Shown in pieces: positions 1 to 13,370 of a stretch of 64,000 nucleotides of DNA (within the stretch, counting starts at the first letter, position 1; the number at the start of each line of letters is the position of its first letter). The translations under genes and the position numbers were made by a program. The notes beneath the pieces were generated by a model, which searched no databases, was not told the DNA's origin, and worked only from the letters and a program-made list of their open reading frames with translations. This DNA is from Devosia rhizoryzae (GTDB taxonomy: Bacteria > Pseudomonadota > Alphaproteobacteria > Rhizobiales > Devosiaceae): positions 1,240,001-1,304,000 of the forward strand of contig NZ_CP068046.1 in the NCBI RefSeq assembly GCF_016698665.1, written 5' to 3'.

Positions 1-341
1 TCTGCCAGCCAGCACTGCCAGGTGTGGTCGACGCCCAGCTTCTTGTCGGTCACTGTAACGCCCTTGGACTTGGCATTGGCCATGAAGGCGTCGATGTCGT
101 CGGTTTCAAAGCAGATGTGGTTGATCTGGTTGCTTTCGTCGAAGCGGCTTTCGCCCTTGAGGAAGACCTCGACGAAGGTGCGGTGGCCGAAGTCAAGATA
201 GAAGCCGATCCGATCGTCGCCGCGCTTGAAGTCGAACTTTGGAGCCACGCCGCAGACGACGCGGTAGAAGGTCTCCACGGCATCGAGGTCGCGCGCGAAA
301 ATGCAGGTATGGGCCACCTGTTTGACGAGTTGTGTGGTCAC
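1..341 (-). CDS. VOC-family (glyoxalase/dioxygenase-like) protein, C-terminus cut by window edge
   Basis: This is the N-terminal 113 codons of a vicinal-oxygen-chelate fold protein; the stop lies outside the window. It starts at a GTG, supported by a purine-rich GGAGGAGAA Shine-Dalgarno sequence about six bases upstream. The protein opens with VTTQLVKQVAHTCIFARDLD, the usual first beta strand with a metal-ligand-type histidine, followed by a FYRVVCG helix and a second histidine in NQINHICFETDD. VOC members include lyases, isomerases, dioxygenases and antibiotic-binding proteins, so the family does not give the reaction. It is divergent from eno, with about 190 bp between the two starts. Family assignment is good; substrate unknown. 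Confidence 0.8.
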   Translation of the reverse strand, partial: MTTQLVKQVAHTCIFARDLDAVETFYRVVCGVAPKFDFKRGDDRIGFYLDFGHRTFVEVFLKGESRFDESNQINHICFETDDIDAFMANAKSKGVTVTDKKLGVDHTWQCWLA

Positions 342-493
342 GAAATTCTCCTCCGCAAGATCGGGCAGAACGCCCAGGCTGACATGTTAGGGCAGGGCAT
401 GAGGACATGCTAGAGCCCGGAACAATCGTTTCCAGCGGCGCGCAGCCGCTTTTTTGCCGCTGCCCTCTTTTCACTGTCACACGGCGCGTCTAG

Positions 494-1810
<1,317 letters not shown>

Positions 1811-1830
1811 CCGTATCGCTGAGACAATTG

Positions 1831-1860
1831 AAAAAGCCCGGTGGTGACACCGGGCTTTTT
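1831..1860 (+). terminator. Rho-independent terminator of eno
   Basis: A 13-bp perfect stem (AAAAAGCCCGGTG / CACCGGGCTTTTT) with a four-base loop begins 20 bases after the eno stop and ends in a run of T. Because the stem itself starts with A and ends with T, it could also act on transcripts coming from amn on the other strand. Confidence 0.93.
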
Positions 1861-1872
1861 TGCTGAACGACA

Positions 1873-1988
1873 CCCCTCATCCGCCCTTCGGGCACCTTCT
1901 CCCGCAAGGGGAGAAGGGGGTCCCACCAGCTTCCCTCTCCCCTCGCAGGAGAGGGTGGATCGGCCAACGGCCGAGACGGGTGAGGGGG
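1873..1988. repeat. Palindromic intergenic element, copy A
   Basis: Two hairpin arms flank a short centre. The outer ends are ACCCCTCA-type on the left and TGAGGGGG on the right; each arm holds its own small hairpin, for example CCTTCTCCCGCAAGGGGAGAAGG. It sits directly against the stop codon of amn. Its left arm is nearly identical over about 45 bases to the element at 5840-5973. Elements of this REP/BIME-like type are common in Hyphomicrobiales between genes. Confidence 0.85.
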
Positions 1989-1989
1989 C

Positions 1990-3465
1990 CTACTGAAATG
2001 CCGTCTCGGCGAAGCTTCTGAGCTTGCGCGAATGCAAGCGCTCCGCTGGCTGGTCGCGCAGGATCTCCATGGCCCGCAGTCCGATCTGCAGATGGCGATT
2101 GACCTGGGTGCGGTAGAAGTCCGAGGCCATGCCGGGAAGCTTGAGTTCGCCATGCAGCGGCTTGTCGGAGACGCAGAGCAGGGTGCCGTAGGGCACGCGG
2201 AAGCGGAAACCGTTTGCCGCGATCGTCGCCGATTCCATATCCAGCGCCACGGCGCGTGACTGGCTGAGCTGGCGCGTGACCTGCGTCTGATCCCACAATT
2301 CCCAATTGCGATTGTCGAAGGTCGCGACCGTCCCGGTGCGCATGATCTTCTTGGTCTCGACGCCCTCAGTCTGGGTGACCTCTTCGACTGCCTGCTCGAG
2401 CGCGACCTGCACTTCGGCGAGCGCCGGAATCGGCACGCTCAGCGGCAGGTCGGCGTCCAGCACATGGTCTTCGCGGACATAGGCATGTGCCAGAACATAG
2501 TCGCCGAGCTCCTGCGAATTGCGGAGACCCGCGCAGTGCCCCAGCATGATCCAGGCATGCGGGCGCAGCACGGCGATATGGTCGGTGATAGTCTTGGCGT
2601 TGGACGGACCCACGCCGATATTGACCATGGTGATGCCGCGTCCGCGCTCGCCCACGAGATGATAGGCGGGCATCTGCGGCATGCGGGCCGGCGGTTCGCC
2701 GGTGATCGTGCCGCCAGTCAGCATATTGTCGGTCGAGACGTTGCCGGGCTCAATGAAGCGCTCGTAATGGGGATGGCTCTCGCTCATCCAGCCCTTGGCG
2801 ATGCGGCAGAATTCGTCGATGTAGAACTGGTAGTTCGTGAAAATCACGAAGTTCTGGAAGTGGTCGGCATCGGTGCCGGTATAGTGGGCGAGCCGGAACA
2901 ACGAGTAGTCCACACGCGGCGCGGTAAAGGCCGAGAGCGGGTAGGGCCCGCCGCGCGGCGGCACATAGGTACCGTTGGCGATCTCGTCATCGGTGTTGCC
3001 GAGATCGGGCGCGTCGAACACGTCGCGTAGCGGCACGTCCAGCGCATTGATGGCCCTGCCATCGAGATGATCGCGTGGACCCAGCGCGAAATGCAGCGGG
3101 ATCGGCGTGTCCGATTCGCCGATATCGATGGTGCCGCCATGGTTTTTGAGGATCACGGCGAACTGTTCCTGCAGATATCCCTTGAACAGGTCTGGCGCGG
3201 TGACCGTGGTGCGATAGATGCCGGGGGAATGAAGGTACCCGTAGGGCAGGGTGCTCTCGCCCTTGGAATAGCTCGTGGAGCGCACTTCCACCTGCGGGTA
3301 ATAGGCACGGACGCGGCCGGCTGGAATCTGGCCCTCCATCAGGCCCTGTAGGTGTTCCCGAATGAAATCGCAGTTGCGATGGTAGAGGGCCGTCAGATGC
3401 GCCCATGCCTCATGCGGGTCGGTGAAGGATTGCTTTTCGACACGGGGCGGGGAGAGGGTGGTCAT
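1990..3465 (-). CDS. amn: AMP nucleosidase
   Basis: This 491-residue enzyme hydrolyses the N-glycosidic bond of AMP to give adenine and ribose 5-phosphate, controlling the AMP pool. The N-terminal half holds the AMP-nucleosidase-specific domain, with a segment around YSLFRLAHYTGTDADHFQNF. The C-terminal half is a nucleoside-phosphorylase-like fold, with VNIGVGPSNAKTITDH, the glycine-rich MLGHCAGLRNSQELGDYV segment, and ALDMESATIAANGF carrying the substrate-binding Met-Glu-Ser. Length matches the family. It is a single-gene unit on the minus strand, bounded downstream by repeat copy A and upstream by about 290 bases in which I see no gene. Confidence 0.95.
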   Translation of the reverse strand: MTTLSPPRVEKQSFTDPHEAWAHLTALYHRNCDFIREHLQGLMEGQIPAGRVRAYYPQVEVRSTSYSKGESTLPYGYLHSPGIYRTTVTAPDLFKGYLQEQFAVILKNHGGTIDIGESDTPIPLHFALGPRDHLDGRAINALDVPLRDVFDAPDLGNTDDEIANGTYVPPRGGPYPLSAFTAPRVDYSLFRLAHYTGTDADHFQNFVIFTNYQFYIDEFCRIAKGWMSESHPHYERFIEPGNVSTDNMLTGGTITGEPPARMPQMPAYHLVGERGRGITMVNIGVGPSNAKTITDHIAVLRPHAWIMLGHCAGLRNSQELGDYVLAHAYVREDHVLDADLPLSVPIPALAEVQVALEQAVEEVTQTEGVETKKIMRTGTVATFDNRNWELWDQTQVTRQLSQSRAVALDMESATIAANGFRFRVPYGTLLCVSDKPLHGELKLPGMASDFYRTQVNRHLQIGLRAMEILRDQPAERLHSRKLRSFAETAFQ

Positions 3466-3724
3466 CTTGTTCTTTCACGGCCCCGGACGGGCCAGCCTCT
3501 TGGACTCGGGACTTTGCGTCACTATAGGCCGCGCATGACGGCTTCTCAACGCGAGTGCGAAAGTCAGACAGGCTTCACAGATCGGTGACCGGCTTTTTTC
3601 TCGCCGCAATTGCCGACCACCTTCGAGCCTGTTCGTTGGATCAGCATCGACCCATGCCCGACGGACCAGAAGCGGTTTGCCGCATGTCCCCCAAGCCCTC
3701 AACAGCGCGGTGGATCGTTTCCAG

Positions 3725-3755
3725 AGGCCGCCCGGCAGCAATGCCGAGGCGGCCT
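3725..3755 (-). terminator. Strong hairpin just after the DUF1176-like gene
   Basis: A 13-bp stem with one bulged base (AGGCCGCCCGGCA / TGCCG-a-GGCGGCCT) and a four-base loop starts three bases past the stop of the 3758-4363 gene. Read on the minus strand it is not followed by a T-run, so termination is plausible but unproven. Read on the plus strand it has a GCAA loop and is followed by TCTTATTT, but no plus-strand gene precedes it. Confidence 0.5.
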
Positions 3756-3757
3756 TC

Positions 3758-4363
3758 TTATTTGTCGTAATCCACCAGCACCTGCGGATTGACCTCCTCG
3801 TCATAGGTCGCATCCACCTCGTAGCGCTTCAGCGCGAAGCTCGCCTCGCGAAATTCCCAGACGCCGATTGAACTCGCGTCGCCGATGCCACGCCAATAGG
3901 CATTGGACGTGATCGTCTTGGTTTCCTCGTCGAAGGTCGAGTTGGTGAGCGTGGTCACCGCACCCATGCCGTTAAGCTCGATGCCCAGGAGTTCGCCTTC
4001 GAAACTGTCGTCGTTCTCGTATTCGAGTTCGAAGGTGGGCACCGCGAAGGCCAGCGGCATTAGCCCTTCATATTCGCGATAAAGATAGTAGCTGTGCTGG
4101 ACGTTGTAAGCGCCGGCCATGCAGAAGAGGCGGACCAGCGTCATGGTTTCGGTTTCCGCGCCCTCATAGTCCGGCGTATAGGTCAGTGTCCATTCCTGGT
4201 AAGCTCCGTTTTCGGGATCCAAGCCCGCAGCGATTTCAGGCTGGCACCATTCGCCGCCCGCAAGCTTGTGCAGCTTTTGCGCCTGCTTTTCGATCGACGC
4301 CTGAGCCAGCGCGGGCTCGATCGAAAGTGCCAGCAGCGGCAGCCAAAGCAATGGACGGATCAT
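3758..4363 (-). CDS. Secreted DUF1176-like protein of unknown function
   Basis: The 201-residue product begins with a clear signal peptide: a short positive start, a leucine-rich core and an ALAQA cleavage site near residue 21, so the mature protein should be periplasmic. The mature part has only two cysteines (GEWCQPE and RLFCMAG), many aromatic and acidic residues, and a C-terminal stretch [16 protein letters not shown] that resembles the end of DUF1176 domains. That match is from memory of the family pattern and is tentative. It stands alone, divergent from folD with about 40 bp between the two genes. No catalytic motif is visible. Confidence 0.7.
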   Translation of the reverse strand: MIRPLLWLPLLALSIEPALAQASIEKQAQKLHKLAGGEWCQPEIAAGLDPENGAYQEWTLTYTPDYEGAETETMTLVRLFCMAGAYNVQHSYYLYREYEGLMPLAFAVPTFELEYENDDSFEGELLGIELNGMGAVTTLTNSTFDEETKTITSNAYWRGIGDASSIGVWEFREASFALKRYEVDATYDEEVNPQVLVDYDK

Positions 4364-4403
4364 CCCTCATCCCTTATGTCGAAGCCCGAGTTCGAGAGGC
4401 AGT

Positions 4404-5306
4404 ATGACCGCAAAAATCATCGATGGAAAAGCCTTCGCCGAAGCCCTGCGCATCCGCATCGCCAACCATGTCGATCGGCTGAAATCCCAGCACGGTATCA
4501 CCCCAGGACTCGCCGTCGTCATTGTTGGCACCGACCCGGCGAGCCAGGTTTATGTCTCGTCCAAGGCCAAGCAGACGGCTGAAGTCGGCATGAACTCCTT
4601 CAAGCACGAACTGCCCGCTGATGTGCTTGAGGCCGAGCTTTTATCGCTGATCGCTGCTCTGAACGCCGATCCTGCCGTACACGGCATCCTGGTGCAGATG
4701 CCGGTGCCCAAGCACATCGATCCCAACAAGGTCATTGAAACCATCGATCCGGCCAAGGACGTTGATTGCTTCACCCCCGCCAATGTTGGCAAGGTGCAGA
4801 TCGGCCTTCCGGGCCCTGTGTCCTGCACGCCGCTCGGCTGCCTCATGCTGCTGCGCGACGAGCTGGGTTCGCTCGAGGGCAAGAATGCCGTCATCATCGG
4901 CCGCTCCAACCTCGTCGGTAAGCCGATGATGCAGCTGCTTCTGCGCGACAATTGCACCGTCACGGTCGCCCATTCGCGCACGCAAAACCTGCCAGAGGTG
5001 GTGCGCGCGGCCGACATCGTTATCGCCGCCGTCGGCCGGCCGCAGATGATCAAGGGCGACTGGATCAAGCCGGGCGCCGTGGTGATCGATGTGGGTATCA
5101 ATCGTGTGGATGCGCCGGAGCGCGGCGAGGGCAAGACGCGGCTTGTGGGCGATGTCGATTTCGCCGCGGCTGCGGAGAACGCCGCCGCCATCACGCCGGT
5201 GCCGGGCGGAGTTGGCCCGATGACCATCGCCTGCCTTCTCGCCAATACCATCACCACGGCCTCGCTGATCAACGGCCTCGTGCCGCCGAGTGACCTCACC
5301 GCATGA
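4404..5306 (+). CDS. folD: Bifunctional methylenetetrahydrofolate dehydrogenase / methenyltetrahydrofolate cyclohydrolase
   Basis: This 300-residue cytosolic enzyme interconverts 5,10-methylene-, 5,10-methenyl- and 10-formyl-tetrahydrofolate, using NADP in the dehydrogenase step. The catalytic lysine region [14 protein letters not shown] is near residue 53. It is followed by the signature [14 protein letters not shown], the dinucleotide-binding [15 protein letters not shown], and the C-terminal [15 protein letters not shown]. Its stop overlaps the next ATG by four bases (ATGA), so it is translationally coupled to the DUF1643 gene. One-carbon units made here also feed MetH, encoded 1.2 kb away on the other strand. 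Confidence 0.97.
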   Translation: MTAKIIDGKAFAEALRIRIANHVDRLKSQHGITPGLAVVIVGTDPASQVYVSSKAKQTAEVGMNSFKHELPADVLEAELLSLIAALNADPAVHGILVQMPVPKHIDPNKVIETIDPAKDVDCFTPANVGKVQIGLPGPVSCTPLGCLMLLRDELGSLEGKNAVIIGRSNLVGKPMMQLLLRDNCTVTVAHSRTQNLPEVVRAADIVIAAVGRPQMIKGDWIKPGAVVIDVGINRVDAPERGEGKTRLVGDVDFAAAAENAAAITPVPGGVGPMTIACLLANTITTASLINGLVPPSDLTA

Positions 5307-5839
5307 GCGAGCACGATCCTGGCGGCAAGGTCCGGCTGCGGCTCGGTGAAGGCGTGCGCGGCGATGTCGTGATCAGCGCCGACGGCAAGCACCGCCAGAT
5401 CATGCGGCGCTGGCTCGGAGAGACTTTTCCCGAACGCTATATCGTCTTTATCGGCATGAACCCCTCCACGGCCGACGCGACGGTGGACGACCCGACCTGC
5501 GCTCGCGAATGGACCTTCGCGCGGCGCGAAGAGTTTGAGGCCATGGTGAAATGCAATGTCGGGGACTATCGGGCAACCGACCCCAAGGCCCTGCTGCAGC
5601 CGGGGGTCGAGGCGGTCTCAGATGCCAATCTCCCGGCGATCCGCCAAGCCGCGTCGGGTGCGAGCAAAGTGGTGCTGTGCCATGGCAAGCTCAACAAAGC
5701 TTTGGCTGGGGCAGGGCGGGAGCTGGTGGAAGCGCTGAGGGCGGACGGCGTCGAGCTCTGGTGCTTTGGCACCAACGGGGATGGGTCGCCGAAACATCCG
5801 CTGTACTTGAGGGCGGATACGCCGTTGGTGCGCTTCTAG
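5303..5839 (+). CDS. DUF1643 domain protein
   Basis: The 178-residue product shows the DUF1643 hallmark: [16 protein letters not shown] near the middle of the N-terminal half, followed by a nucleotide-fold-like C-terminal part with [10 protein letters not shown] and [19 protein letters not shown]. No signal peptide or membrane segment is visible, so it is probably cytosolic. The function of the family is not established. The ATG overlaps the folD stop, which suggests co-expression with folate metabolism or simple packing. A palindromic element follows the stop codon immediately. Confidence 0.88.
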   Translation: MSEHDPGGKVRLRLGEGVRGDVVISADGKHRQIMRRWLGETFPERYIVFIGMNPSTADATVDDPTCAREWTFARREEFEAMVKCNVGDYRATDPKALLQPGVEAVSDANLPAIRQAASGASKVVLCHGKLNKALAGAGRELVEALRADGVELWCFGTNGDGSPKHPLYLRADTPLVRF

Positions 5840-5973
5840 CCCCCTCATCCGCCCTTCGGGCACCTTCTCCCGCAAGGGGAGAAGGGAGGCATCGCGCCCG
5901 TCTGTCCACCACCTCTTCCTTCTCCCCTCGTGGGAGAAGGTGGCTCGCGTCAGCGAGACGGATGAGGGGGGCC
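5840..5973. repeat. Palindromic intergenic element, copy B
   Basis: The left arm (CCCCCTCATCCGCCCTTCGG onward) is nearly identical to copy A. The right arm ends GACGGATGAGGGGGGCC, so the outer ends pair over about ten bases, and each arm forms an inner hairpin built on CTTCTCCC / GGGAGAAG. It fills the whole gap between the stops of two convergent genes and may serve as a transcription end or mRNA-stability element. Confidence 0.87.
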
Positions 5974-5974
5974 T

Positions 5975-6304
5975 TCACCCCACCAGCACAAACATCCTTG
6001 CCACCTGATGATCCCGCAGCGCCTGCGCCGGTAGCTTGCCCGTCAGCGCTGCAACAACTTGCGAGATATCCTTGACCGCGCTCGCATCCACGACAACGCG
6101 CGAAAAGGCAGGCCGCATGGAACGTCTGACTTCTTCCGTCAGATTATAAAGCTGCGCCCGTATATCGGTTTGCGCTGCGCAAGCCGGGCAGGTGTCGCCA
6201 TCGGAGTGGCCATGTCCGGTGTTGGCCGGCAGACGGAGCAGCGCCGTCTCGCTATCCAGCGGCACGAGCTGCCCGCGTGTGGTGATAAGGGTGACGGGGA
6301 TCAT
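5975..6304 (-). CDS. Small CxxC protein resembling a G3E/CobW GTPase without its P-loop
   Basis: The likely start is the ATG at 6304 (MIPVTLITTRGQ), giving 109 residues; a longer reading frame runs back through repeat copy C and is not credible. The order of features follows the CobW/G3E family: a first strand IPVTLIT, then a Cys-x-x-Cys loop (DTCPACAAQTDIRAQL) where family members have a CxCC motif followed by R-x-D-L, and then FSRVVVDASAVKDISQVVAAL, matching the usual FDRVVIETTGLADP region. The GxxGxGKT P-loop expected after the first strand is absent. It lies downstream of metH on the same strand, so a cobalamin- or metal-related role is possible. The relationship is my inference from pattern, not a search result. 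Confidence 0.6.
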   Translation of the reverse strand: MIPVTLITTRGQLVPLDSETALLRLPANTGHGHSDGDTCPACAAQTDIRAQLYNLTEEVRRSMRPAFSRVVVDASAVKDISQVVAALTGKLPAQALRDHQVARMFVLVG

Positions 6305-6327
6305 CGGAACATCTCGCCTAAACCTAA

Positions 6328-6441
6328 ACCCCCACCTAACCTCCCCCTGAAGGAGGGGGAGGAACTCATCGAGTACACTGAGCTGCTGGACGATCACCGA
6401 TTGTGCCCCTCCCCTTCTTGAGGGGGAGGCAGGGTGGGGGT
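6328..6441. repeat. Palindromic intergenic element, copy C
   Basis: Arms ACCCCCACCTAACCTCCCCC and GAGGGGGAGGCAGGGTGGGG pair across a centre of about 40 bases; each arm also folds on itself (CTCCCCCTGAAGGAGGGGGAG). The sequence differs from copies A and B, so this is a second subfamily. It separates metH from the small CxxC gene and could act as a processing or attenuation point between them. Confidence 0.8.
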
Positions 6442-6459
6442 CCTCGCCACACTCACAAA

Positions 6460-10209
<3,750 letters not shown>

Positions 10210-10261
10210 CGCCATCCTCTCTTTCATTAAATACCGGCGCAGGCTTGCGCTCGCCAATCAC

Positions 10262-10277
10262 ATAAAGATATCTTTAT
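10262..10277. promoter_or_regulatory. Perfect 16-bp palindrome upstream of metH (SahR/ArsR-type operator candidate)
   Basis: ATAAAGATATCTTTAT is a perfect inverted repeat in an otherwise GC-rich region, 53 to 68 bases before the metH start. ATAAAGATAT-type palindromes upstream of methionine-cycle genes are typical of ArsR-family S-adenosylhomocysteine-responsive regulators (SahR) in proteobacteria. The assignment to SahR is inference; no such regulator gene is in the window. Confidence 0.6.
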
Positions 10278-10427
10278 ATCACATCAAGCCGCGTCTTCAT
10301 TTCGGTCGCTGCCTAAGCCGGTGTGAACATTAACCAGCGATAAAGCATAAAATTGTTCCTTTCTGTGCACTGCCCGATGCCGCCTCTATGATTCCGCTCG
10401 AGTGTTTCTGTTCGAGTAGCGCATACC

Positions 10428-11477
10428 GTGACGACAACCTGGCGAAGTGCCGTCCGTTTTCTCTTTTTAGGTGCTCTCGTTGCACCCATGATCGCAGCAT
10501 GTGCGACGGGTGGGGGGCTGGGTGCGACCGTCAAACGTAGTGCATTCACCTCGGGCGAATATGGCGTTGCCGTCTCTCCACGCGTCACCAATCATCCCAA
10601 TCCGCCCCGTGGCGGCGGACGCTACCAGGTCGGAAAACCTTATACCGTCAAAGGGGTTACCTACGTTCCGCAGGAAAACCCGCAGGGCTATTCTGCGACC
10701 GGCAAGGCCTCCTGGTACGGTTCGGACTTTCACGGCCGCCAAACCGCAAACGGCGAAATTTTTTCCGCCAATGCCATTACCGGCGCCCACGCGACCCTGC
10801 CGCTGCCATCCTATGTCCGCGTCACCAATCAAGAAAATGGCCGTTCGATCGTCGTTCGCGTCAACGATCGCGGCCCCTATCTGCCCGGCCGAGTCATGGA
10901 CCTTTCCTATCGCGCCGCCGCGATGCTGGGCTACGTCACCAAGGGTTCTGCGCCGATCAAGGTCGACTATATGGGTCCGGCGCCGCTTGAAGGCGACGAT
11001 ACCCGCACGCTCGTCGCCAGCTACAATGGACCTGCCGATTTCGATACCGGGGGCAGCCGCACTCAGTTTGCCGATGCGGGCGAAAGCAACCGCAGCCTTC
11101 TTGGCATGACGCAGAACTTCCTGGGTGGGCTCTTCTCCTACACCACGCCCCAGCAGGCTGATGCTGCGATCGGCAGCGCCCATGCTGCGGTCAATGCCAT
11201 GGCCGAGGGCAACAGCGACCTCGCCGCCTGGGCAGCAAGTGTGGATGCTGACCAGCGCGCCGTCCGGATCGGTCTCGGCGTTTACGCCGATCCCGGCAAT
11301 GCCGCGAGCCTTGCCCAACGGTTTGCCTTGCTTGGCGCTGTGAGCGAAGAAGCGGTGACCTATGCCGGAGATCCGGCAACCCAGCTCACTCTCACACAAT
11401 TGAAGCCCGGAGCCGGCAAAGAAGACGTCTTGAACCTGGCTCGGGAACTTGGCCTCGCCGACATAATCCAATACTAA
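10428..11477 (+). CDS. rlpA: RlpA-family septal lipoprotein with SPOR-like C-terminus
   Basis: The 349-residue product is a predicted lipoprotein: a positively charged start, a hydrophobic core and a lipobox ending at Cys25 (IAAC-A). The double-psi beta-barrel domain is clear, with GKASWYGSDFHGRQTANGE, a conserved aspartate in VNDRGPYLPGR, and DLSYRAAAMLGY. The last 80 residues (from RAVRIGLGVYADP) look like a SPOR peptidoglycan-binding domain. RlpA proteins are lytic transglycosylases acting on glycan strands without stem peptides at the septum or pole. The start is a GTG without a good Shine-Dalgarno sequence; the next in-frame ATG would destroy the signal peptide. It precedes a D,D-carboxypeptidase gene, giving a cell-wall pair. 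Confidence 0.92.
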   Translation: MTTTWRSAVRFLFLGALVAPMIAACATGGGLGATVKRSAFTSGEYGVAVSPRVTNHPNPPRGGGRYQVGKPYTVKGVTYVPQENPQGYSATGKASWYGSDFHGRQTANGEIFSANAITGAHATLPLPSYVRVTNQENGRSIVVRVNDRGPYLPGRVMDLSYRAAAMLGYVTKGSAPIKVDYMGPAPLEGDDTRTLVASYNGPADFDTGGSRTQFADAGESNRSLLGMTQNFLGGLFSYTTPQQADAAIGSAHAAVNAMAEGNSDLAAWAASVDADQRAVRIGLGVYADPGNAASLAQRFALLGAVSEEAVTYAGDPATQLTLTQLKPGAGKEDVLNLARELGLADIIQY

Positions 11478-11513
11478 TTTGCTATCCCGGTTCAGGGACA
11501 GGGGAGGCGCCAA

Positions 11514-12656
11514 GTGAGACTGCTGATTGCCATTGCAACACTGCTGGGTCTGGTGGCGCCAACCTTCGCTCAGGCCGATTTTTCGACCAATGCAAAATTT
11601 GCGGTTTTGATGGACTATGAGTCCGGCACGGTGATCTTCCAGAAGGACGCCGATGCCCGGCTCGAGCCGGCCAGCATGACCAAGCTGATGACCGTTGCGG
11701 TCGTCTTCAACGAGATCCGCGCCGGCCGTCTGAGCTTTGACGACCAGTTTTTCGTTTCCGAGAATGCCTGGCGGACCGGTGGCGCATCCTCGGGCGGTTC
11801 GACCATGTTCGCGGATCTCAATTCGCAGATCCGCGTCGAGGATCTTGTTCGCTCGGTGATCATCCAGTCCGGCAATGATGCGGCCATCGTTTTGGCTGAG
11901 GGCATCGCCGGGTCGGAAGGCACGTTTGCGCAGATGATGAACGAGCTCGCCCGGCAGATCGGGCTTGAGGGCTCTAACTTTACCAACTCGACCGGCTTGC
12001 CAGACCCTAACGAATACTCGACGGCCCGCGATCTAGCCGAGCTCGGGCGTTATCTGATCCGAGAATTTCCGGAATATTACCACTACTTCTCCGAGCCGGA
12101 GATGGAGTGGAACGGCATCAAGCAGCCCAACCGCAACTCGCTCGTCGAAATGGGCATCGGCGTCGATGGGCTCAAGACGGGGCATACCGAGGCGGCCGGC
12201 TATGGTTCGGTGACCTCGACCGACCAGGGCGATCGGCGCCTTGTGGCCGTGGTGCATGGACTGACCTCGATGCGCGAGCGCACCGAAGAGGGCCGCAAGC
12301 TGCTGACCTGGGGCGCGCGGGCTTTTGAACGCTTCACGCCCTATGCAGCGGGCGCTGTCGTTGCCGAAGCCGATGTCTATGGTGGCGAAGCGGCAAAGGT
12401 CGGCCTCGTGGGGCAGGGAGAGATTGCGCTCTATTTGCCGCGCGGTTCGCGCCAGTGTCTCTCTGCGACCGTCAATTATTCGGGCCCGCTGATGCCGCCG
12501 ATTGCGCAGGGCGACAAAATCGCGGAGCTGCGCGTGTTCTGCAACGATCAGCTAGTGCAATCGGCGCCGCTTTATGCTGCGCAGGACGTGCCGCAGGGCG
12601 ACCTGGTGCGCCGGGCGACCGACGCGCTGAAACAGCTGGCGCTTGGCTGGCTCTAG
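11514..12656 (+). CDS. D-alanyl-D-alanine carboxypeptidase, PBP5/6 type (DacF-like)
   Basis: The 380-residue product has a signal peptide (cleavage after TFAQA, near residue 21) and the three motifs of a penicillin-binding serine peptidase: Ser54-Met-Thr-Lys57 in EPASMTKLM, Ser-Gly-Asn in IQSGNDAAIV, and Lys-Thr-Gly in GLKTGHTEAAG. The C-terminal 100 residues fit the PBP5 beta-rich domain, and the end (ATDALKQLALGWL) is an amphipathic helix suited to peripheral attachment to the inner membrane. It trims the terminal D-Ala from peptidoglycan stems. It starts at GTG, with GGGGAGGC seven bases upstream. It lies 36 bases after rlpA and before tmk. Confidence 0.95.
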   Translation: MRLLIAIATLLGLVAPTFAQADFSTNAKFAVLMDYESGTVIFQKDADARLEPASMTKLMTVAVVFNEIRAGRLSFDDQFFVSENAWRTGGASSGGSTMFADLNSQIRVEDLVRSVIIQSGNDAAIVLAEGIAGSEGTFAQMMNELARQIGLEGSNFTNSTGLPDPNEYSTARDLAELGRYLIREFPEYYHYFSEPEMEWNGIKQPNRNSLVEMGIGVDGLKTGHTEAAGYGSVTSTDQGDRRLVAVVHGLTSMRERTEEGRKLLTWGARAFERFTPYAAGAVVAEADVYGGEAAKVGLVGQGEIALYLPRGSRQCLSATVNYSGPLMPPIAQGDKIAELRVFCNDQLVQSAPLYAAQDVPQGDLVRRATDALKQLALGWL

Positions 12657-12683
12657 GGCGCAGTTTCGGATACCAGAGCGACC

Positions 12684-13370
12684 ATGCTTGAAGCGCCCAG
12701 CCGACGTTCCGCCCGATTCATCACCTTTGAAGGGGGTGAAGGCGTGGGCAAATCGACCCAGGTACGGCGGCTTCTCAACAATCTCGGGCGCCAGTCGATA
12801 GACGCGGTGCGCACGAGAGAACCGGGCGGCACGCCCAAGGCCGAGGCGATCCGGTCCTTTATTCTTCAGGGCCGGTCGGAAGCCTGGGGGGCGGGCTCGG
12901 AAGCCGTGCTTTTTGCCGCGGCGCGTCTTGACCACGTGCATGAGCTGATCGCGCCCAATCTCGACAATGGCGTGTGGGTCATTTCGGACCGGTTTTGCGA
13001 CTCGACGCGCGCCTATCAAGGGCTGACCGGGGGCGTGGATGATCGGCTGATCGATGCGCTCGAGACTTTGGCGCTCGATGGCCATACGCCCGATCTAACC
13101 ATTATCCTCGATATGGATCCGGAAGCCGCTTTTCGCCGCGTTGAGCAGCGCGCGATCGAGGACGGCCTCCAGGCCACCGGAGATCGCTTCGAGAAGGAAG
13201 AACTCGACTGGCATCAGCGGCTGCGGCAGAATTTTCTCGATATCGCCCGCGCCAATCCTGACCGCTGCAAGGTCATCTCCGCCGAGCAAAGCGAAGAAGC
13301 CCTGGAAGCGGCGATCTGGTCGCTGGTGAGCGACCGCTTTCCGGAACTGCAGGGCAGGGCGGCCGAGTGA
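12684..13370 (+). CDS. tmk: Thymidylate kinase
   Basis: This 228-residue P-loop kinase phosphorylates dTMP to dTDP for DNA synthesis. The Walker A motif FEGGEGVGKSTQ is at residues 15-26, the DR(Y/F) motif appears as SDRFCDSTRAYQG, and the lid region follows VEQRAIEDGLQATGDRFE. The length is slightly above the family's usual 205-215 because of a short N-terminal extension before RFITFEGG. It overlaps holB by four bases (GTGA), a pairing that is conserved across many bacteria and couples nucleotide supply with a replisome subunit. Confidence 0.96.
   Translation: MLEAPSRRSARFITFEGGEGVGKSTQVRRLLNNLGRQSIDAVRTREPGGTPKAEAIRSFILQGRSEAWGAGSEAVLFAAARLDHVHELIAPNLDNGVWVISDRFCDSTRAYQGLTGGVDDRLIDALETLALDGHTPDLTIILDMDPEAAFRRVEQRAIEDGLQATGDRFEKEELDWHQRLRQNFLDIARANPDRCKVISAEQSEEALEAAIWSLVSDRFPELQGRAAE

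Noticed and set aside
3475..3813. Several short frames on both strands between amn and the DUF1176-like gene
   Set aside because: They overlap each other, lack ribosome sites, and show no family signature.
10210..10427. SAM or cobalamin riboswitch upstream of metH
   Set aside because: I looked for a cobalamin-riboswitch core and for SAM-type stems in the 218 bases between metH and rlpA and found none; the only clear signal is the 16-bp palindrome.
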